A stretch of DNA of 64,000 nucleotides from Anaerolineaceae bacterium UBA6105 (lineage in GTDB: Bacteria; Chloroflexota; Anaerolineae; Anaerolineales; Anaerolineaceae): NCBI GenBank assembly GCA_002423495.1, contig DIWN01000058.1, forward strand, positions 4,378-68,377, in the 5' to 3' direction. The position numbers and the translations under genes were made by a program. The first letter of the stretch is position 1. Every line of letters begins with the position of its first letter. A model generated the notes under the pieces. That model was not told the origin of the DNA. It saw only the letters and a program-made list of their open reading frames with translations, and made no database searches. Shown here in pieces: positions 54,350 through 62,666 of the stretch.

Positions 54350-55124
54350 TGCCGTTTTCCGACTCCCCGTAGACCTCACGAATCCAGTCATAACCGCTCT
54401 CTTCAAGTTTCAGCGCAAGTGCTGCCTGACCTGTTTCGACGATTCTGCCTTGATACATAATGTGAACGAAGTCTGGCTTCAAGAAATTCAACATGCGCTG
54501 ATAATGGGTTATCACCAATACGCCAAGCTTATCACCCACGAGTGAGTTGACGCCTTCAGAAACGATACGCACAGCGTCGATGTCCAAACCGCTATCCGTC
54601 TCATCAAGGATTCCGAATTTTGGCTCAAGCATTGCCAGCTGTAGGATCTCAGCGCGCTTTTTCTCCCCTCCAGAAAAGCCCTCATTCAAATAACGCGCAG
54701 CAAAGGAATAATCCATCCCCAAAAAATCCATCTTTGCTTTCATCGCTTTACGAAAAGCCACCAGTGACATGCCTTTTGAATCTGGATCGGCTGCTTTCAG
54801 CTTGGAATTAACGGCTACACGCAAAAAATTAGCCAATGTGACTCCGCTGATGGAAACTGGATATTGAAAAGCTAAAAAGAGACCCCTGTTCGCTCTTTGG
54901 TCAGTCGAAAGACCAAGAATGCTCTCACCATCCAGCAGGATATCTCCGCTCGTGATTTTATAGCGGGGGTGACCCATGATGGCATAGGATAGCGTTGATT
55001 TACCCGTTCCGTTTGGCCCCATCAGAGCGTGAATTTCGCCTTGTCTCATAGTCAAATTGAAGCCTTTGAGGATCTCATTCCCATTAACTTCAACATGCAG
55101 GTTTTTGATTTGTATGCTCGCCAT
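54342..55124 (-). CDS. sufC: Fe-S cluster assembly ATPase SufC
   Basis: A 260-residue ABC ATPase of the Suf system. Walker A is [10 protein letters not shown], the signature is [15 protein letters not shown], Walker B is [12 protein letters not shown] and the H-loop is VITHYQRML. It powers SufBCD. It is first in the sufCBD operon and has a good promoter 34-62 bases upstream. Confidence 0.96.
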   Translation of the reverse strand: MASIQIKNLHVEVNGNEILKGFNLTMRQGEIHALMGPNGTGKSTLSYAIMGHPRYKITSGDILLDGESILGLSTDQRANRGLFLAFQYPVSISGVTLANFLRVAVNSKLKAADPDSKGMSLVAFRKAMKAKMDFLGMDYSFAARYLNEGFSGGEKKRAEILQLAMLEPKFGILDETDSGLDIDAVRIVSEGVNSLVGDKLGVLVITHYQRMLNFLKPDFVHIMYQGRIVETGQAALALKLEESGYDWIREVYGESENGNG

Positions 55125-55157
55125 TATGTCCTGATTTTCGTTAGAATTTATCGGTCA

Positions 55158-55186
55158 ATTGTAGCACGCAGGCTCTTGAAAGTCAA
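55158..55186 (-). promoter_or_regulatory. Sigma-70 promoter of sufCBD
   Basis: On the minus strand TTGACT (55181-55186), 17 bases, TACAAT (55158-55163). Transcription would begin about 27 bases before the sufC ATG. The remainder of the 55125-55364 gap holds no gene; a TATACT near 55270 could be a -10 box for the plus-strand gene but no -35 is seen. Confidence 0.7.
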
Positions 55187-55364
55187 TTTTTTATAATATA
55201 CCTTAACTTATTAACATTTCTACTTATACCTTCGACAGACCGCAGCCGGGCCGTGCTGCATGAGATATACTAATTCTTAGTAGCAGAGTTATTTATTTTT
55301 TACATGTGGCTATCCAATCAAAGCCCATTCTGGGTTAATTAACAATAATTTAAGGAGACAAGAA

Positions 55365-55865
55365 ATGGCAGAAAAAAGTTTATTTGACAAGCTCTTTGGT
55401 AAAAAAGAGTCCAAGGAAGAATTAGAAGAAGCGGCTCGCAAAGCTGCTGAAGCAGCAAAGCGCGAAGCTGAAAAGGTTGCTGAAAAAGCAAAAAGTGAAG
55501 CCAAACTGGCTGCTGAAAAAGCAAAAAGTGAAGCCGAAGTCAAGGCTAAAGAAATCGCTGAAGCCAATAAAAAACGTGTTGAACAAGCCGAGCGTTACAA
55601 GGCTGAAGCTGAAGCTCGCAAAGCCGAGCACGAAGCTCGCCGCGCCGCTGAAGAAGCCGCCCGCGCAGCCGCATTCATTGGTGAACACACCGTTACTGCT
55701 GATGACACTCTCAGCCATATTGCGCTGAAATTCTACGGAAAAGCCTTACCCCCCTATTACAAACTCATCTACGAAGCCAACAAAGACATCATTGGCGACA
55801 ACATGAACATAATCGTGCCTGGTCAGGTTCTTAGAATCCCTGCACTGCCCGAAGACCTGAAGTAA
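55365..55865 (+). CDS. LysM-domain protein with Ala/Lys/Glu-rich coiled coil
   Basis: A 166-residue protein. Residues about 15-105 are a charged coiled coil of AxKAExE-type repeats; a 24-base segment is directly repeated at 55481 and 55511. Residues about 110-162 are a LysM domain (HTVTADDTLSHIALKFYG to VPGQVLRIP). There is no signal peptide. The layout is like the small BON/LysM (YgaU/Kbp-like) proteins of the cytoplasm. It is followed after 16 bases by the DLLSTLLGG-repeat protein. Confidence 0.85.
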   Translation: MAEKSLFDKLFGKKESKEELEEAARKAAEAAKREAEKVAEKAKSEAKLAAEKAKSEAEVKAKEIAEANKKRVEQAERYKAEAEARKAEHEARRAAEEAARAAAFIGEHTVTADDTLSHIALKFYGKALPPYYKLIYEANKDIIGDNMNIIVPGQVLRIPALPEDLK

Positions 55866-55881
55866 AAAACAGACCGGTCAC

Positions 55882-56889
55882 ATGGCAGAAAATTTTGATC
55901 TAAGCACTGTTTTTAAGGCGGTTACTGAAGCCTTGAAAGAGAATCAGTCCGCCCTTGATGCCGCGGATGAATACAACGGCGATCATGGCACTCACATGGT
56001 GGAAACTTTCAATTTGATCCAACAAGCTGTTGCATCCAAATCTGACAGACCTGCTTCCGACCAACTGGCATTTGCCAGCAAACAGTTGCGTGCATCCACC
56101 ACAAGCGGTTCAGCCAAACTTTATGCCGAAGGGCTCCAAGAAGCTGCTGAGCAATTTAAGGGGAAGGAATTTACCCAAAAATCTGCCGGCACGCTGATTA
56201 ATGCCCTTATGGGCAGCAAGCCTTCAGCGGAAGGTGGTTCTGGTGATTTTCTTTCGACCTTGCTCGGCGGTCTCACCGGAGGCTCACAAAGCACACCCCA
56301 ACCCCAGGCGCAGCAACCTGCTCCTCAGCAACCGGATGATTTGGTAGGTTCTCTGCTTGGGAACATCCCGCAGCAAACCAGCAATCAGCCGCAATCCCAA
56401 GCCGGTGGCGATCTGCTGAGCACATTGCTTGGTGGATTGGGTGGATCTCAAGCCCAGCAACAGCAGCAACCCCCTCAGGAAGCTGATGGCGACCTGCTGA
56501 GCACCTTGCTTGGTGGATTGGGCGGCTCTCAAACCCAACAACAACCTCAACCAAGCCAGTCAGGTGGCGGTGATCTGCTAAGCACACTTCTCGGTGGGCT
56601 CGGTGGCGGCACTTCTTCCTCGCAGGGCTCTGGCGGGGGTATGGGAGATTTGCTCTCCACCCTTCTTGGCGGTCAAAGTTCCAGTCAAAGTGGCTCCAGT
56701 GGTTTGGATGCCAAAGATCTTCTGAGCGCCGCATTGGCATATTTCTCGGCCAAACAAAGCGGTCAGTCTAACATGCAATCAATTATGCAGGCCATTTCGG
56801 CTGCAAGTCGTTTTGGTGGCAGCGCGGACCGTGCTCAATCTGGCGCGGTAGTGGTCAACACCATTCTTGATATGATCGGGTCCAATTAG
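55882..56889 (+). CDS. DAK2-like N-terminal domain plus tandem DLLSTLLGG modules
   Basis: A 335-residue protein. Residues 1 to about 110 resemble a DhaL/DAK2 helical domain; NGDHGTHMVETF matches the phosphate-binding GDxGTxM loop of that family. Residues about 115-275 are low-complexity Gln/Gly/Ser/Pro linkers that hold five copies of D(F/L)LSTLLGG, about 26-28 residues apart, and one variant DLVGSLLG. The last 65 residues are helical (AKDLLSAALAYF, VVVNTILDMIG). It has no signal peptide. The repeated short amphipathic helices could mediate self-assembly or partner binding. Function unknown; co-transcribed with the LysM gene. Confidence 0.7.
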   Translation: MAENFDLSTVFKAVTEALKENQSALDAADEYNGDHGTHMVETFNLIQQAVASKSDRPASDQLAFASKQLRASTTSGSAKLYAEGLQEAAEQFKGKEFTQKSAGTLINALMGSKPSAEGGSGDFLSTLLGGLTGGSQSTPQPQAQQPAPQQPDDLVGSLLGNIPQQTSNQPQSQAGGDLLSTLLGGLGGSQAQQQQQPPQEADGDLLSTLLGGLGGSQTQQQPQPSQSGGGDLLSTLLGGLGGGTSSSQGSGGGMGDLLSTLLGGQSSSQSGSSGLDAKDLLSAALAYFSAKQSGQSNMQSIMQAISAASRFGGSADRAQSGAVVVNTILDMIGSN

Positions 56890-56916
56890 CCTCGGCGTTG
56901 GATCAATCCGGATAAG

Positions 56917-56944
56917 CAAAAAGCCCCTTTTGAGGGGCTTTTTG
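56917..56944. terminator. Bidirectional intrinsic terminator
   Basis: CAAAAAGCCCCT pairs with AGGGGCTTTTTG around a TTTG loop. It lies between the convergent DAK2-like gene and the EIIA gene and can serve both strands. Confidence 0.92.
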
Positions 56945-56961
56945 TTGACACCTCTTAGCTG

Positions 56962-57429
56962 CTAACCAAGCGGGTACTTATCCGCAATTCGGAGAAGGTC
57001 CTCTTCATTGTGGACGTTGTCCATTAAATCCTGGAGCAGATCGTCGTCTCCCAGCATCTCTGCCAGCTGACTCATGTTGGCAAGATGTTCAGTGGGGTTG
57101 ACGGACGCCAGGGTAAAAAAGAGAGTGGCATATTTATCAGGGTCATTTTCATCAAAAACAACAGATTTTTCGACCTTCATAAATCCAATTTCCGTCTTAA
57201 AGACGCCCACCGCACCCTGCTGAGCATGCGGCATCGCTACACCAGGAATCAAAACGATGTAAAAACCAAATTCTTCTACATTCTGAATAACTCTTTCCTG
57301 ATATCGCTCATCGATCGTGCCATCTGCCAATAATGGCTTGCATCCGATTCTAATAGCTTCGCGCCAATCTGGTGCTTCTTCGATGAAAATGCAGTGTTTC
57401 TTTTCCACAAAATCATGCAGTAATGACAT
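56962..57429 (-). CDS. PTS EIIA domain protein (fructose/mannitol/ascorbate type), orphan
   Basis: A 155-residue EIIA type-2 protein. The phospho-acceptor is His68 in GVAMPHAQ. DGTIDERYQERVIQNVEEFG and LASVNPTEHLANMSQLAEML fit the UlaC/SgaA-like subgroup. No EIIB or EIIC gene is nearby, so it may be regulatory or work with a distant transporter. ATG 57429 behind AAGGAG is chosen; an in-frame ATG at 57456 lies before that site. Confidence 0.85.
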   Translation of the reverse strand: MSLLHDFVEKKHCIFIEEAPDWREAIRIGCKPLLADGTIDERYQERVIQNVEEFGFYIVLIPGVAMPHAQQGAVGVFKTEIGFMKVEKSVVFDENDPDKYATLFFTLASVNPTEHLANMSQLAEMLGDDDLLQDLMDNVHNEEDLLRIADKYPLG

Positions 57430-57525
57430 ATAGATGGTCTCCTTTTTGCCCTTCATTCACTTTTGATAATCTTATCACCACGCTCAATACAATCGAGCCG
57501 TTATTGCCTTTTTGCAATTTTGTTC

Positions 57526-57556
57526 AAAAAAGCCTCTCGTGCTTGGCAGGAGAGGC
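57526..57556 (-). terminator. Intrinsic terminator of the helix-hairpin-helix gene
   Basis: On the minus strand GCCTCTC pairs with GAGAGGC around an 11-base loop, followed by six T. It lies 48 bases after the stop of the gene at 57604. Beside it is a 17-base near-perfect palindrome AAACCTTA-A-TAAGGTTT (57566-57582). Confidence 0.8.
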
Positions 57557-57603
57557 ATTCTTAATAAACCTTAATAAGGTTTGCAGTAAACTATAACCAG
57601 GGC

Positions 57604-58008
57604 TTAGTGAGTGACAACCCTTGGTAATTCTTTTGCCTGCATCACCCAGTCTGCAACCATCTTGGCGCTTGGTGGACGGCGAACCAGCTTTTTGGCTTTG
57701 TTCACTTCCTGGATCTTGGCATACAAGTTCTCAGGATTGCGGGTGGCAAGTTCCACCACGGTGTCAACGCCGGCTTCCTCGAGCAGGTCAGAATATTCCT
57801 GACCAACGCCCTTGATCCGATAAAGATCGGCATGGTTAACCCATTCCAGGATCAGTTTGCGATCAACACCAGCTTTTTCAGCCAGTTCTTCGCGACCCTT
57901 GGCACCAGCACCGACTTTCAGCAATTGAGCTACAGTTGTAACTCCAGCTTCGGTCAACTTCTTAGCATATACAGGTCCAATTCCCTCAATATCCTCGATT
58001 TTTGGCAT
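57604..58008 (-). CDS. DUF4332-type helix-hairpin-helix protein
   Basis: A 134-residue protein with two helix-hairpin-helix units, IEGIGPVYAKKLTEAGVTT and IKGVGQEYSDLLEEAGVDT. This is the DUF4332 pattern. Such units bind DNA or proteins without sequence preference; a precise role is not known. The AGGAG ribosome site lies upstream. It stands alone, with its own terminator downstream. Confidence 0.85.
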   Translation of the reverse strand: MPKIEDIEGIGPVYAKKLTEAGVTTVAQLLKVGAGAKGREELAEKAGVDRKLILEWVNHADLYRIKGVGQEYSDLLEEAGVDTVVELATRNPENLYAKIQEVNKAKKLVRRPPSAKMVADWVMQAKELPRVVTH

Positions 58009-58140
58009 GTTTATCTCCTTAGTTTACTAATTAGAATTTTGAATATTATAGCATAGCTCCTTAGTGATGAAAGTCTTGCTTCGACACTTATTCAATGTAG
58101 ATAAACACAACACGCTTAGTTGCCATATAATATCGGTAAT

Positions 58141-58761
58141 ATGAATAATACAAAAGACAATATTCTAAATCAGGTCCTCCTGCTCCGAAAAGCTACCGTC
58201 ACGCAGCTTTCGGAAAAGCTTGCGATCAGTGAGATTTCCGTTCGCCACCACCTGATTAAGTTGGAAGCAGAGGGCCTCGTTTCCTCCTCGGAAGAACGCC
58301 ATGGCGTTGGCAGACCGCGCTTTATCTATAGCCTGACTGAAAAGGGCTACCAAGTTGCCCCTACCGATTACTTCAGGTTAACCGATCAAGCCCTGATCTC
58401 CATGAAAAATTTCCTTGGACCTGAAACCTTCCTGGAGCTGCTGATACAATTCGGCTCAGATCTTGCGGAAGCTTATACGCGCTCCATCAGTTCGCAGAAC
58501 CCTGAACAAATTCTTGAAGAAGTAGCCAGCAGTCTGACCCGGGATGGCTTTGTGTTTTCGTGGACCACATCAGGAGAAAGATTTGTACTTACCACGCATC
58601 ACTGCCCTGTCCATCACCTTGGACAAAAACACCCCGAAGTTTGTACTATCAACCACGCTCTGTTAGAATCCCTCATCCAACACCCGCTCAACCACGACAC
58701 CTGCATTTTGCATGGTGACGCCGCCTGCACATACACTTACGAGGTCCTTGATGGAAAATAA
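58141..58761 (+). CDS. SufR-like iron-sulfur-sensing transcriptional regulator
   Basis: A 206-residue winged-helix regulator of the SufR (COG2345) type. The N-terminal HTH reads TVTQLSEKLAISEISVRHHLIKLEAEG, with the wing GVGRPRFIYSL. The C-terminal part carries four cysteines: HHCPVHHLGQKHPEVC (C-x12-C, as in SufR), then HDTC and AAC. These should bind a [4Fe-4S] or [2Fe-2S] cluster. The spacing of the last two differs from cyanobacterial SufR. TATAAT at 58126-58131 lies so close to ATG 58141 that the mRNA may have almost no leader. It overlaps a SufT-like gene, and sufCBD is 3 kb away, so control of Fe-S biogenesis is likely. Confidence 0.82.
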   Translation: MNNTKDNILNQVLLLRKATVTQLSEKLAISEISVRHHLIKLEAEGLVSSSEERHGVGRPRFIYSLTEKGYQVAPTDYFRLTDQALISMKNFLGPETFLELLIQFGSDLAEAYTRSISSQNPEQILEEVASSLTRDGFVFSWTTSGERFVLTTHHCPVHHLGQKHPEVCTINHALLESLIQHPLNHDTCILHGDAACTYTYEVLDGK

Positions 58762-59095
58762 AGCGAAGTTTACCTGGGAAATCCAAAACACTGATCCGGA
58801 AAAATACAATGATTTGATTGAAGGATTATCAGGAATCACTGATCCTGAGTTGGGCTACTCTGTTATTGAGCTTGGTTTGGTACGGGAAATCAAGCTGACC
58901 GATCAGGGAGCTTATGTTCGCATGATCCTGACCACACCCTATTGCCCCTACGGTCCAGCGATGCTCGAAGAAACCCGCAATAAAGTTGAAAAGACCCTTG
59001 GCGTTCCAACCAGCATGGAGTTTGGCGTGGAGCCCTGGACACCCGACATGATGGAAGATGACCTGTTCGACCCGGAATGGGGTTTGTTGCCTTAG
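58751..59095 (+). CDS. SufT/MIP18 (DUF59) Fe-S assembly factor
   Basis: A 114-residue protein with the DUF59 core DPELGYSVIELGLV and TTPYCPYG carrying the conserved cysteine. The family (SufT, PaaD, MIP18) helps mature Fe-S proteins. ATG 58751 is chosen behind GAGG; it overlaps the end of the SufR-like gene by 11 bases, so the two are translated together. Confidence 0.88.
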   Translation: MENKAKFTWEIQNTDPEKYNDLIEGLSGITDPELGYSVIELGLVREIKLTDQGAYVRMILTTPYCPYGPAMLEETRNKVEKTLGVPTSMEFGVEPWTPDMMEDDLFDPEWGLLP

Positions 59096-59096
59096 A

Positions 59097-59417
59097 TTAC
59101 TGCTTCAGCAGGCTAAACAGCTTCATTCCCAATGCCATATCGCCGGATATCTTTATCTTGCCGGTCATGAACGCCATCATGGGGTTCAGACTACCCCTTA
59201 GCAATTTCTCAGCAACTTCCGTACTGGTGTTCACTGTCAACTCAGGTGCTGCCATCGTTCCCTGGCTAACGCTCACCTTGAGATCGCCCAACACCAAACC
59301 CCACTTGCCGCCACCTTGACCAGTCAGGTTAAATTGTATCCGTCCGCTCAAATCTTTTATTTCCTCAGCATCCACCATGGCTGGTAAAGAATTCATCAAC
59401 GCATGGAAATCGGTCAT
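59097..59417 (-). CDS. SCP2 sterol-binding-fold protein
   Basis: A 106-residue SCP2 domain with GRIQFNLTG, then ELTVNTSTEVAEKLLRGSLNPMMAFMTGKIKISGDM, the usual hydrophobic lipid-binding tunnel sequence. The family binds lipids or fatty acyl groups. AGGAG lies before the ATG. It converges on the SufT-like gene with one base between the stops. Confidence 0.9.
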   Translation of the reverse strand: MTDFHALMNSLPAMVDAEEIKDLSGRIQFNLTGQGGGKWGLVLGDLKVSVSQGTMAAPELTVNTSTEVAEKLLRGSLNPMMAFMTGKIKISGDMALGMKLFSLLKQ

Positions 59418-59507
59418 TTCAACTCCTTTTTTATTAGAACTATATAAAGTTAATCGTTTTTTTTAACCGCGCGCACTTAAGCTGTTGTATAATACTATCA
59501 GTCAAAG

Positions 59508-59525
59508 CAGGAGAAGTGACTCCTG
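59508..59525 (+). promoter_or_regulatory. Small hairpin in the rubredoxin leader
   Basis: CAGGAG (59508-59513) and CTCCTG (59520-59525) are inverted copies with a 6-base loop. It lies about 30 bases before the rubredoxin ATG and downstream of TATAAT (59488-59493), a probable -10 box. Confidence 0.35.
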
Positions 59526-59556
59526 TAAATTTAGTATAAGCTTTTTAAGGAGAAAA

Positions 59557-59718
59557 ATGGACAAATACGAATGCATCGCCTGTGGTTATATCTACGATCC
59601 AGCTATTGGTGACCCCACCGCCGGGATCGAACCTGGCACATCATTTGAAGACTTGCCCGAAGATTGGGTCTGCCCCGATTGCGGCGTTGGCAAGGATCAA
59701 TTCGAGAAAATTAGCTAA
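59557..59718 (+). CDS. Rubredoxin
   Basis: A 53-residue rubredoxin with four cysteines binding one iron: Cys6 and Cys9 (CIAC), Cys39 and Cys42 (CPDC). It is full length. It carries electrons, often to peroxide- or superoxide-removing enzymes in anaerobes; no such partner is adjacent. AAGGAG lies before the ATG. Confidence 0.97.
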   Translation: MDKYECIACGYIYDPAIGDPTAGIEPGTSFEDLPEDWVCPDCGVGKDQFEKIS

Positions 59719-59740
59719 CAACAATCAATCATTCAAATAA

Positions 59741-59776
59741 AACGGCCTGAACCACAACCTTCAGGTCGTTTTTACT
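59741..59776 (+). terminator. Intrinsic terminator of rubredoxin
   Basis: AACGGCCTGA pairs with TCAGGTCGTT (one G-T pair) around a 10-base loop, followed by a T-run. The remaining gap up to 59929 shows no gene. Confidence 0.8.
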
Positions 59777-59929
59777 TTCCGGATGAGCGGGCGATTCGAG
59801 GCTAAGCAGATCCCCTTTAGCCTGTGGTTCCAGGCAAGATACTGGTAAAATATACCTGCCCTCAGACTACTCACTTAATGCTCGACCTGAGAGGTAAAAA
59901 AGAAAATATCACAAAAAAGGAGCTTGTTA

Positions 59930-61348
59930 ATGTTTCAAGATTTTGGAGAGGCATTGAAATTCATTCAGGAAAACGAGGTGCGAATAATCGACCTCAAATG
60001 GGGCGACCTGTTTGGTCGTTGGCATCATGTTTCGCTATCGACTGAATCTTTTACGCCCCAGATGATGCGGGACGGTATTGGCTTTGATGGCTCTGCCGTT
60101 GGATTTAAACATGTCACAGGTGGGGATATGATCCTCATTCCTGATCTTTCAACTGGCTTCATGGATCCGTTTTTCAAGCGTCCGACTCTCTCCTTCCTGG
60201 CAGATATCTACGAAGCAGACAGCAAGGCGCGATTTGATTTTGATCCACGCCAGATTGTGGCCAAGGCTGAAGCTTATCTGAAACAGACCGGCGTTGCCGA
60301 TCGTTCTGTCTGGGGTCCGGAATACGAATTCTTTATCCTGGATGAAGTCAGCTATGATAACCGCTTGAACGCCAGCTCTTATTCAATCGTCTCATACGAA
60401 TCCGATTGGATGGAGAATCCAACCACCAACGGCTACCTGGTTTCCAACCACAAGGGATACCATCAAATTGCGCCGGGTGACCAAAACCAGGATCTGCGCA
60501 ACGAGATTTCGTTGATGATGGAAGATTTCGGCTACAAAGTCAAGTACCACCACCACGAAGCGGGTGGTCCCGGACATGGCGAAATTGAACCCCCTCTGCA
60601 GGACATTTTCAAATCCACCGATGGATCCATGATGGTCAAGTACCTGGCGAAAAATCTGGCTTACGGCGAGGGAAAAACTATCACCTTCATGCCAAAACCG
60701 TTTTTTGGCGCTGCAGGCAGCGGAATGCACTTCCACCAATTCCTGACAAAAGGTGGTGTAAATGTTTTTTATGACGGCAAAGGTTATGCTAATCTGAGCG
60801 AAACGGCTTTGTATTACGTGGGCGGCATTCTCGACCACGCCAGGGCACTTTGCGCACTCACCAATCCCTCAACCAATTCCTTCAAGCGCCTTGCTCCAGG
60901 CTTTGAGGCCCCCACCAGCTGTTTCTTTGGTAAGGGCGATCGCAACGCCGCTGTCCGTGCCCCCAAGTATGCCACCGACCCAAGTGAAGTCCGGGTGGAA
61001 TACCGCACACCGGATGGCACCTGCAATCCCTACCTGGCAATCCCCGCCATGCTCCTGGCTGGGCTGGATGGCATTGCCCGAAAAGTGGACCCTCGCGAAG
61101 CAGGCTATGGACCTTTTGATGACGACGTCCTGGCCTGGCCGGAATCGGAACAAAAACGCATCAAGAAAGTCCCCTTCTCGCTTAACGAAGCCCTGGATGC
61201 CCTCGAGCAGGATCACGACTTCCTGACGAACTCCGGCGTATTCTCTGAAGAGTTTATTAATTTCTGGGTGAAAACGCTGCGCAAAGAAGCGATCGACATT
61301 CTGACCCGTCCGATCCCAATCGAAATCGAGCGTTACCTGGATTGCTAA
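59930..61348 (+). CDS. glnA: Glutamine synthetase type I
   Basis: A 472-residue GSI. Active-site motifs are DGSAVGF, GPEYEFFI (metal glutamates), HHHEAGGPGHGEIE, GSGMHFHQ, NPSTNSFKRL (ATP and glutamate) and RVEYRTPDGTCNPYLA. It makes glutamine from glutamate, ammonia and ATP. The C-terminal NLY adenylylation motif of the I-beta type is not seen, so it is probably not controlled by adenylylation. ATG 59930 with GGAG is chosen over an upstream TTG at 59924. Confidence 0.95.
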   Translation: MFQDFGEALKFIQENEVRIIDLKWGDLFGRWHHVSLSTESFTPQMMRDGIGFDGSAVGFKHVTGGDMILIPDLSTGFMDPFFKRPTLSFLADIYEADSKARFDFDPRQIVAKAEAYLKQTGVADRSVWGPEYEFFILDEVSYDNRLNASSYSIVSYESDWMENPTTNGYLVSNHKGYHQIAPGDQNQDLRNEISLMMEDFGYKVKYHHHEAGGPGHGEIEPPLQDIFKSTDGSMMVKYLAKNLAYGEGKTITFMPKPFFGAAGSGMHFHQFLTKGGVNVFYDGKGYANLSETALYYVGGILDHARALCALTNPSTNSFKRLAPGFEAPTSCFFGKGDRNAAVRAPKYATDPSEVRVEYRTPDGTCNPYLAIPAMLLAGLDGIARKVDPREAGYGPFDDDVLAWPESEQKRIKKVPFSLNEALDALEQDHDFLTNSGVFSEEFINFWVKTLRKEAIDILTRPIPIEIERYLDC

Positions 61349-61365
61349 CATATCCAATAGCTGTG

Positions 61366-61396
61366 AAAGCACCTGCCTCTTGGCAGGTGCTTTTTT
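61366..61396 (+). terminator. Intrinsic terminator of glnA
   Basis: AAAGCACCTGCC pairs with GGCAGGTGCTTT around TCTT, followed by more T. Confidence 0.92.
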
Positions 61397-61435
61397 AATT
61401 TCGATCAATTATTGATAATTCCATGGAAATTCGTC

Positions 61436-61458
61436 TTGAAAAACCTACTATTTTTCAA
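61436..61458. promoter_or_regulatory. Inverted repeat in the leader region of the ABC ATPase
   Basis: TTGAAAAA and TTTTTCAA flank 7 bases. It lies 55 bases before the ATG at 61513 and close to TATAAT (61468-61473) and TATACT, so it could be an operator. No clear -35 box at good spacing is seen. Confidence 0.35.
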
Positions 61459-61512
61459 ATTATTGACGTATAATGATGTCACTATACTCGTTCAAGATTG
61501 GAGGAAATTCTT

Positions 61513-62625
61513 ATGGCAAGTGTTACGTACGATCATGTTTGGAAGCGTTTTGGTGACGTAGTCGCCGTGCAAGACTTAAGTCTTGCAATCGAAGATAAAG
61601 AGTTCTTAGTCCTTGTTGGCCCTTCCGGCTGCGGCAAGACGACAGCTCTGCGCTGTCTTGCTGGCTTGGAAGAAATCTCAGAGGGTGAAGTGCTCATTGG
61701 CGACCAGGTCGTCAACGACATTGCCCCCAAAGATCGTGACATCGCAATGGTTTTCCAAAGCTATGCCCTCTACCCCCACATGTCTGTCTACGACAACATG
61801 GCATTTGGCTTGAAACTGCGCAAATTTGACAAAGCTGACATCGATCGGCGTGTCAAAGAAGCAGCTCAGATTCTCGGTATCGAAGGCCTGCTCAAGCGCA
61901 AGCCCAAGGAACTCTCTGGCGGTCAGCGTCAGCGTGTGGCTGTTGGGCGTGCTATCGTGCGTGAGCCAAAGGTTTTCCTCTTTGATGAGCCCTTGTCAAA
62001 CCTCGACGCAAAACTTCGTGTCCAGACCCGCGCCGAGCTTTCCAAGCTCCACAAGCGCCTTGAGACCACCTTCATCTATGTCACCCATGACCAGACTGAA
62101 GCCATGACCATGGCAACCCGGATTGCCGTCATGAACAAAGGCAAGCTGCAGCAGCTCGATACACCGCAGGTGCTCTATGATCATCCCGCGAATCTCTTCG
62201 TTGCCGGCTTTATTGGCTCCCCTGCCATGAATTTCTTCAATGGCAAGGTCTACATCGAAGAGGGCGTGATGTTCGTGGATATGGGCTCCTTCCGCGTTCG
62301 TGTCCCGGACCATGACATCCCTCGCTACGAGAGTGTTATCGGTAAGGAAATCATCTTCGGCATTCGCCCTGAAGACATTCACAATCCCGAGTTTGCCCCT
62401 CCCAGCATCATTGCTGAGCCTGTGGACGTAACCGTGGATGTGACCGAACTGATGGGTAACGAAATCTTCCTTTACCTGGTCCAAGGCGACCACACTTTCA
62501 TCGCCCGGGTTGACCCCCGAACTCATGTTGAGTTTGGTGACAAGATGCAGGTTGTCTTCAACATGGACAACTTCCACATCTTCGATCCCAGCCTCGACCC
62601 GGAAAATCCGCCCGTCGTCTTGTAG
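61513..62625 (+). CDS. Sugar ABC transporter ATPase, UgpC/MalK/MsmX family
   Basis: A 370-residue ABC ATPase with Walker [10 protein letters not shown], signature [15 protein letters not shown], Walker [17 protein letters not shown]-loop [10 protein letters not shown] and a C-terminal TOBE-type regulatory domain from about residue 240. The family energises import of oligosaccharides or glycerol-3-phosphate. No permease or binding-protein gene is adjacent, so it may be a shared ATPase for several sugar importers, as MsmX is. ATG 61513 follows GGAGG. Confidence 0.93.
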   Translation: MASVTYDHVWKRFGDVVAVQDLSLAIEDKEFLVLVGPSGCGKTTALRCLAGLEEISEGEVLIGDQVVNDIAPKDRDIAMVFQSYALYPHMSVYDNMAFGLKLRKFDKADIDRRVKEAAQILGIEGLLKRKPKELSGGQRQRVAVGRAIVREPKVFLFDEPLSNLDAKLRVQTRAELSKLHKRLETTFIYVTHDQTEAMTMATRIAVMNKGKLQQLDTPQVLYDHPANLFVAGFIGSPAMNFFNGKVYIEEGVMFVDMGSFRVRVPDHDIPRYESVIGKEIIFGIRPEDIHNPEFAPPSIIAEPVDVTVDVTELMGNEIFLYLVQGDHTFIARVDPRTHVEFGDKMQVVFNMDNFHIFDPSLDPENPPVVL

Positions 62626-62635
62626 ATATCACAAC

Positions 62636-62663
62636 AAAAGACCCCCGGTTTCGGGGGTCTTTT
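62636..62663. terminator. Bidirectional intrinsic terminator
   Basis: AAAAGACCCCCG pairs with CGGGGGTCTTTT around GTTT. It serves the convergent ABC ATPase and DUF1461 genes; the stem lies just outside the latter's stop at 62667. Confidence 0.92.
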
Positions 62664-62666
62664 TGC

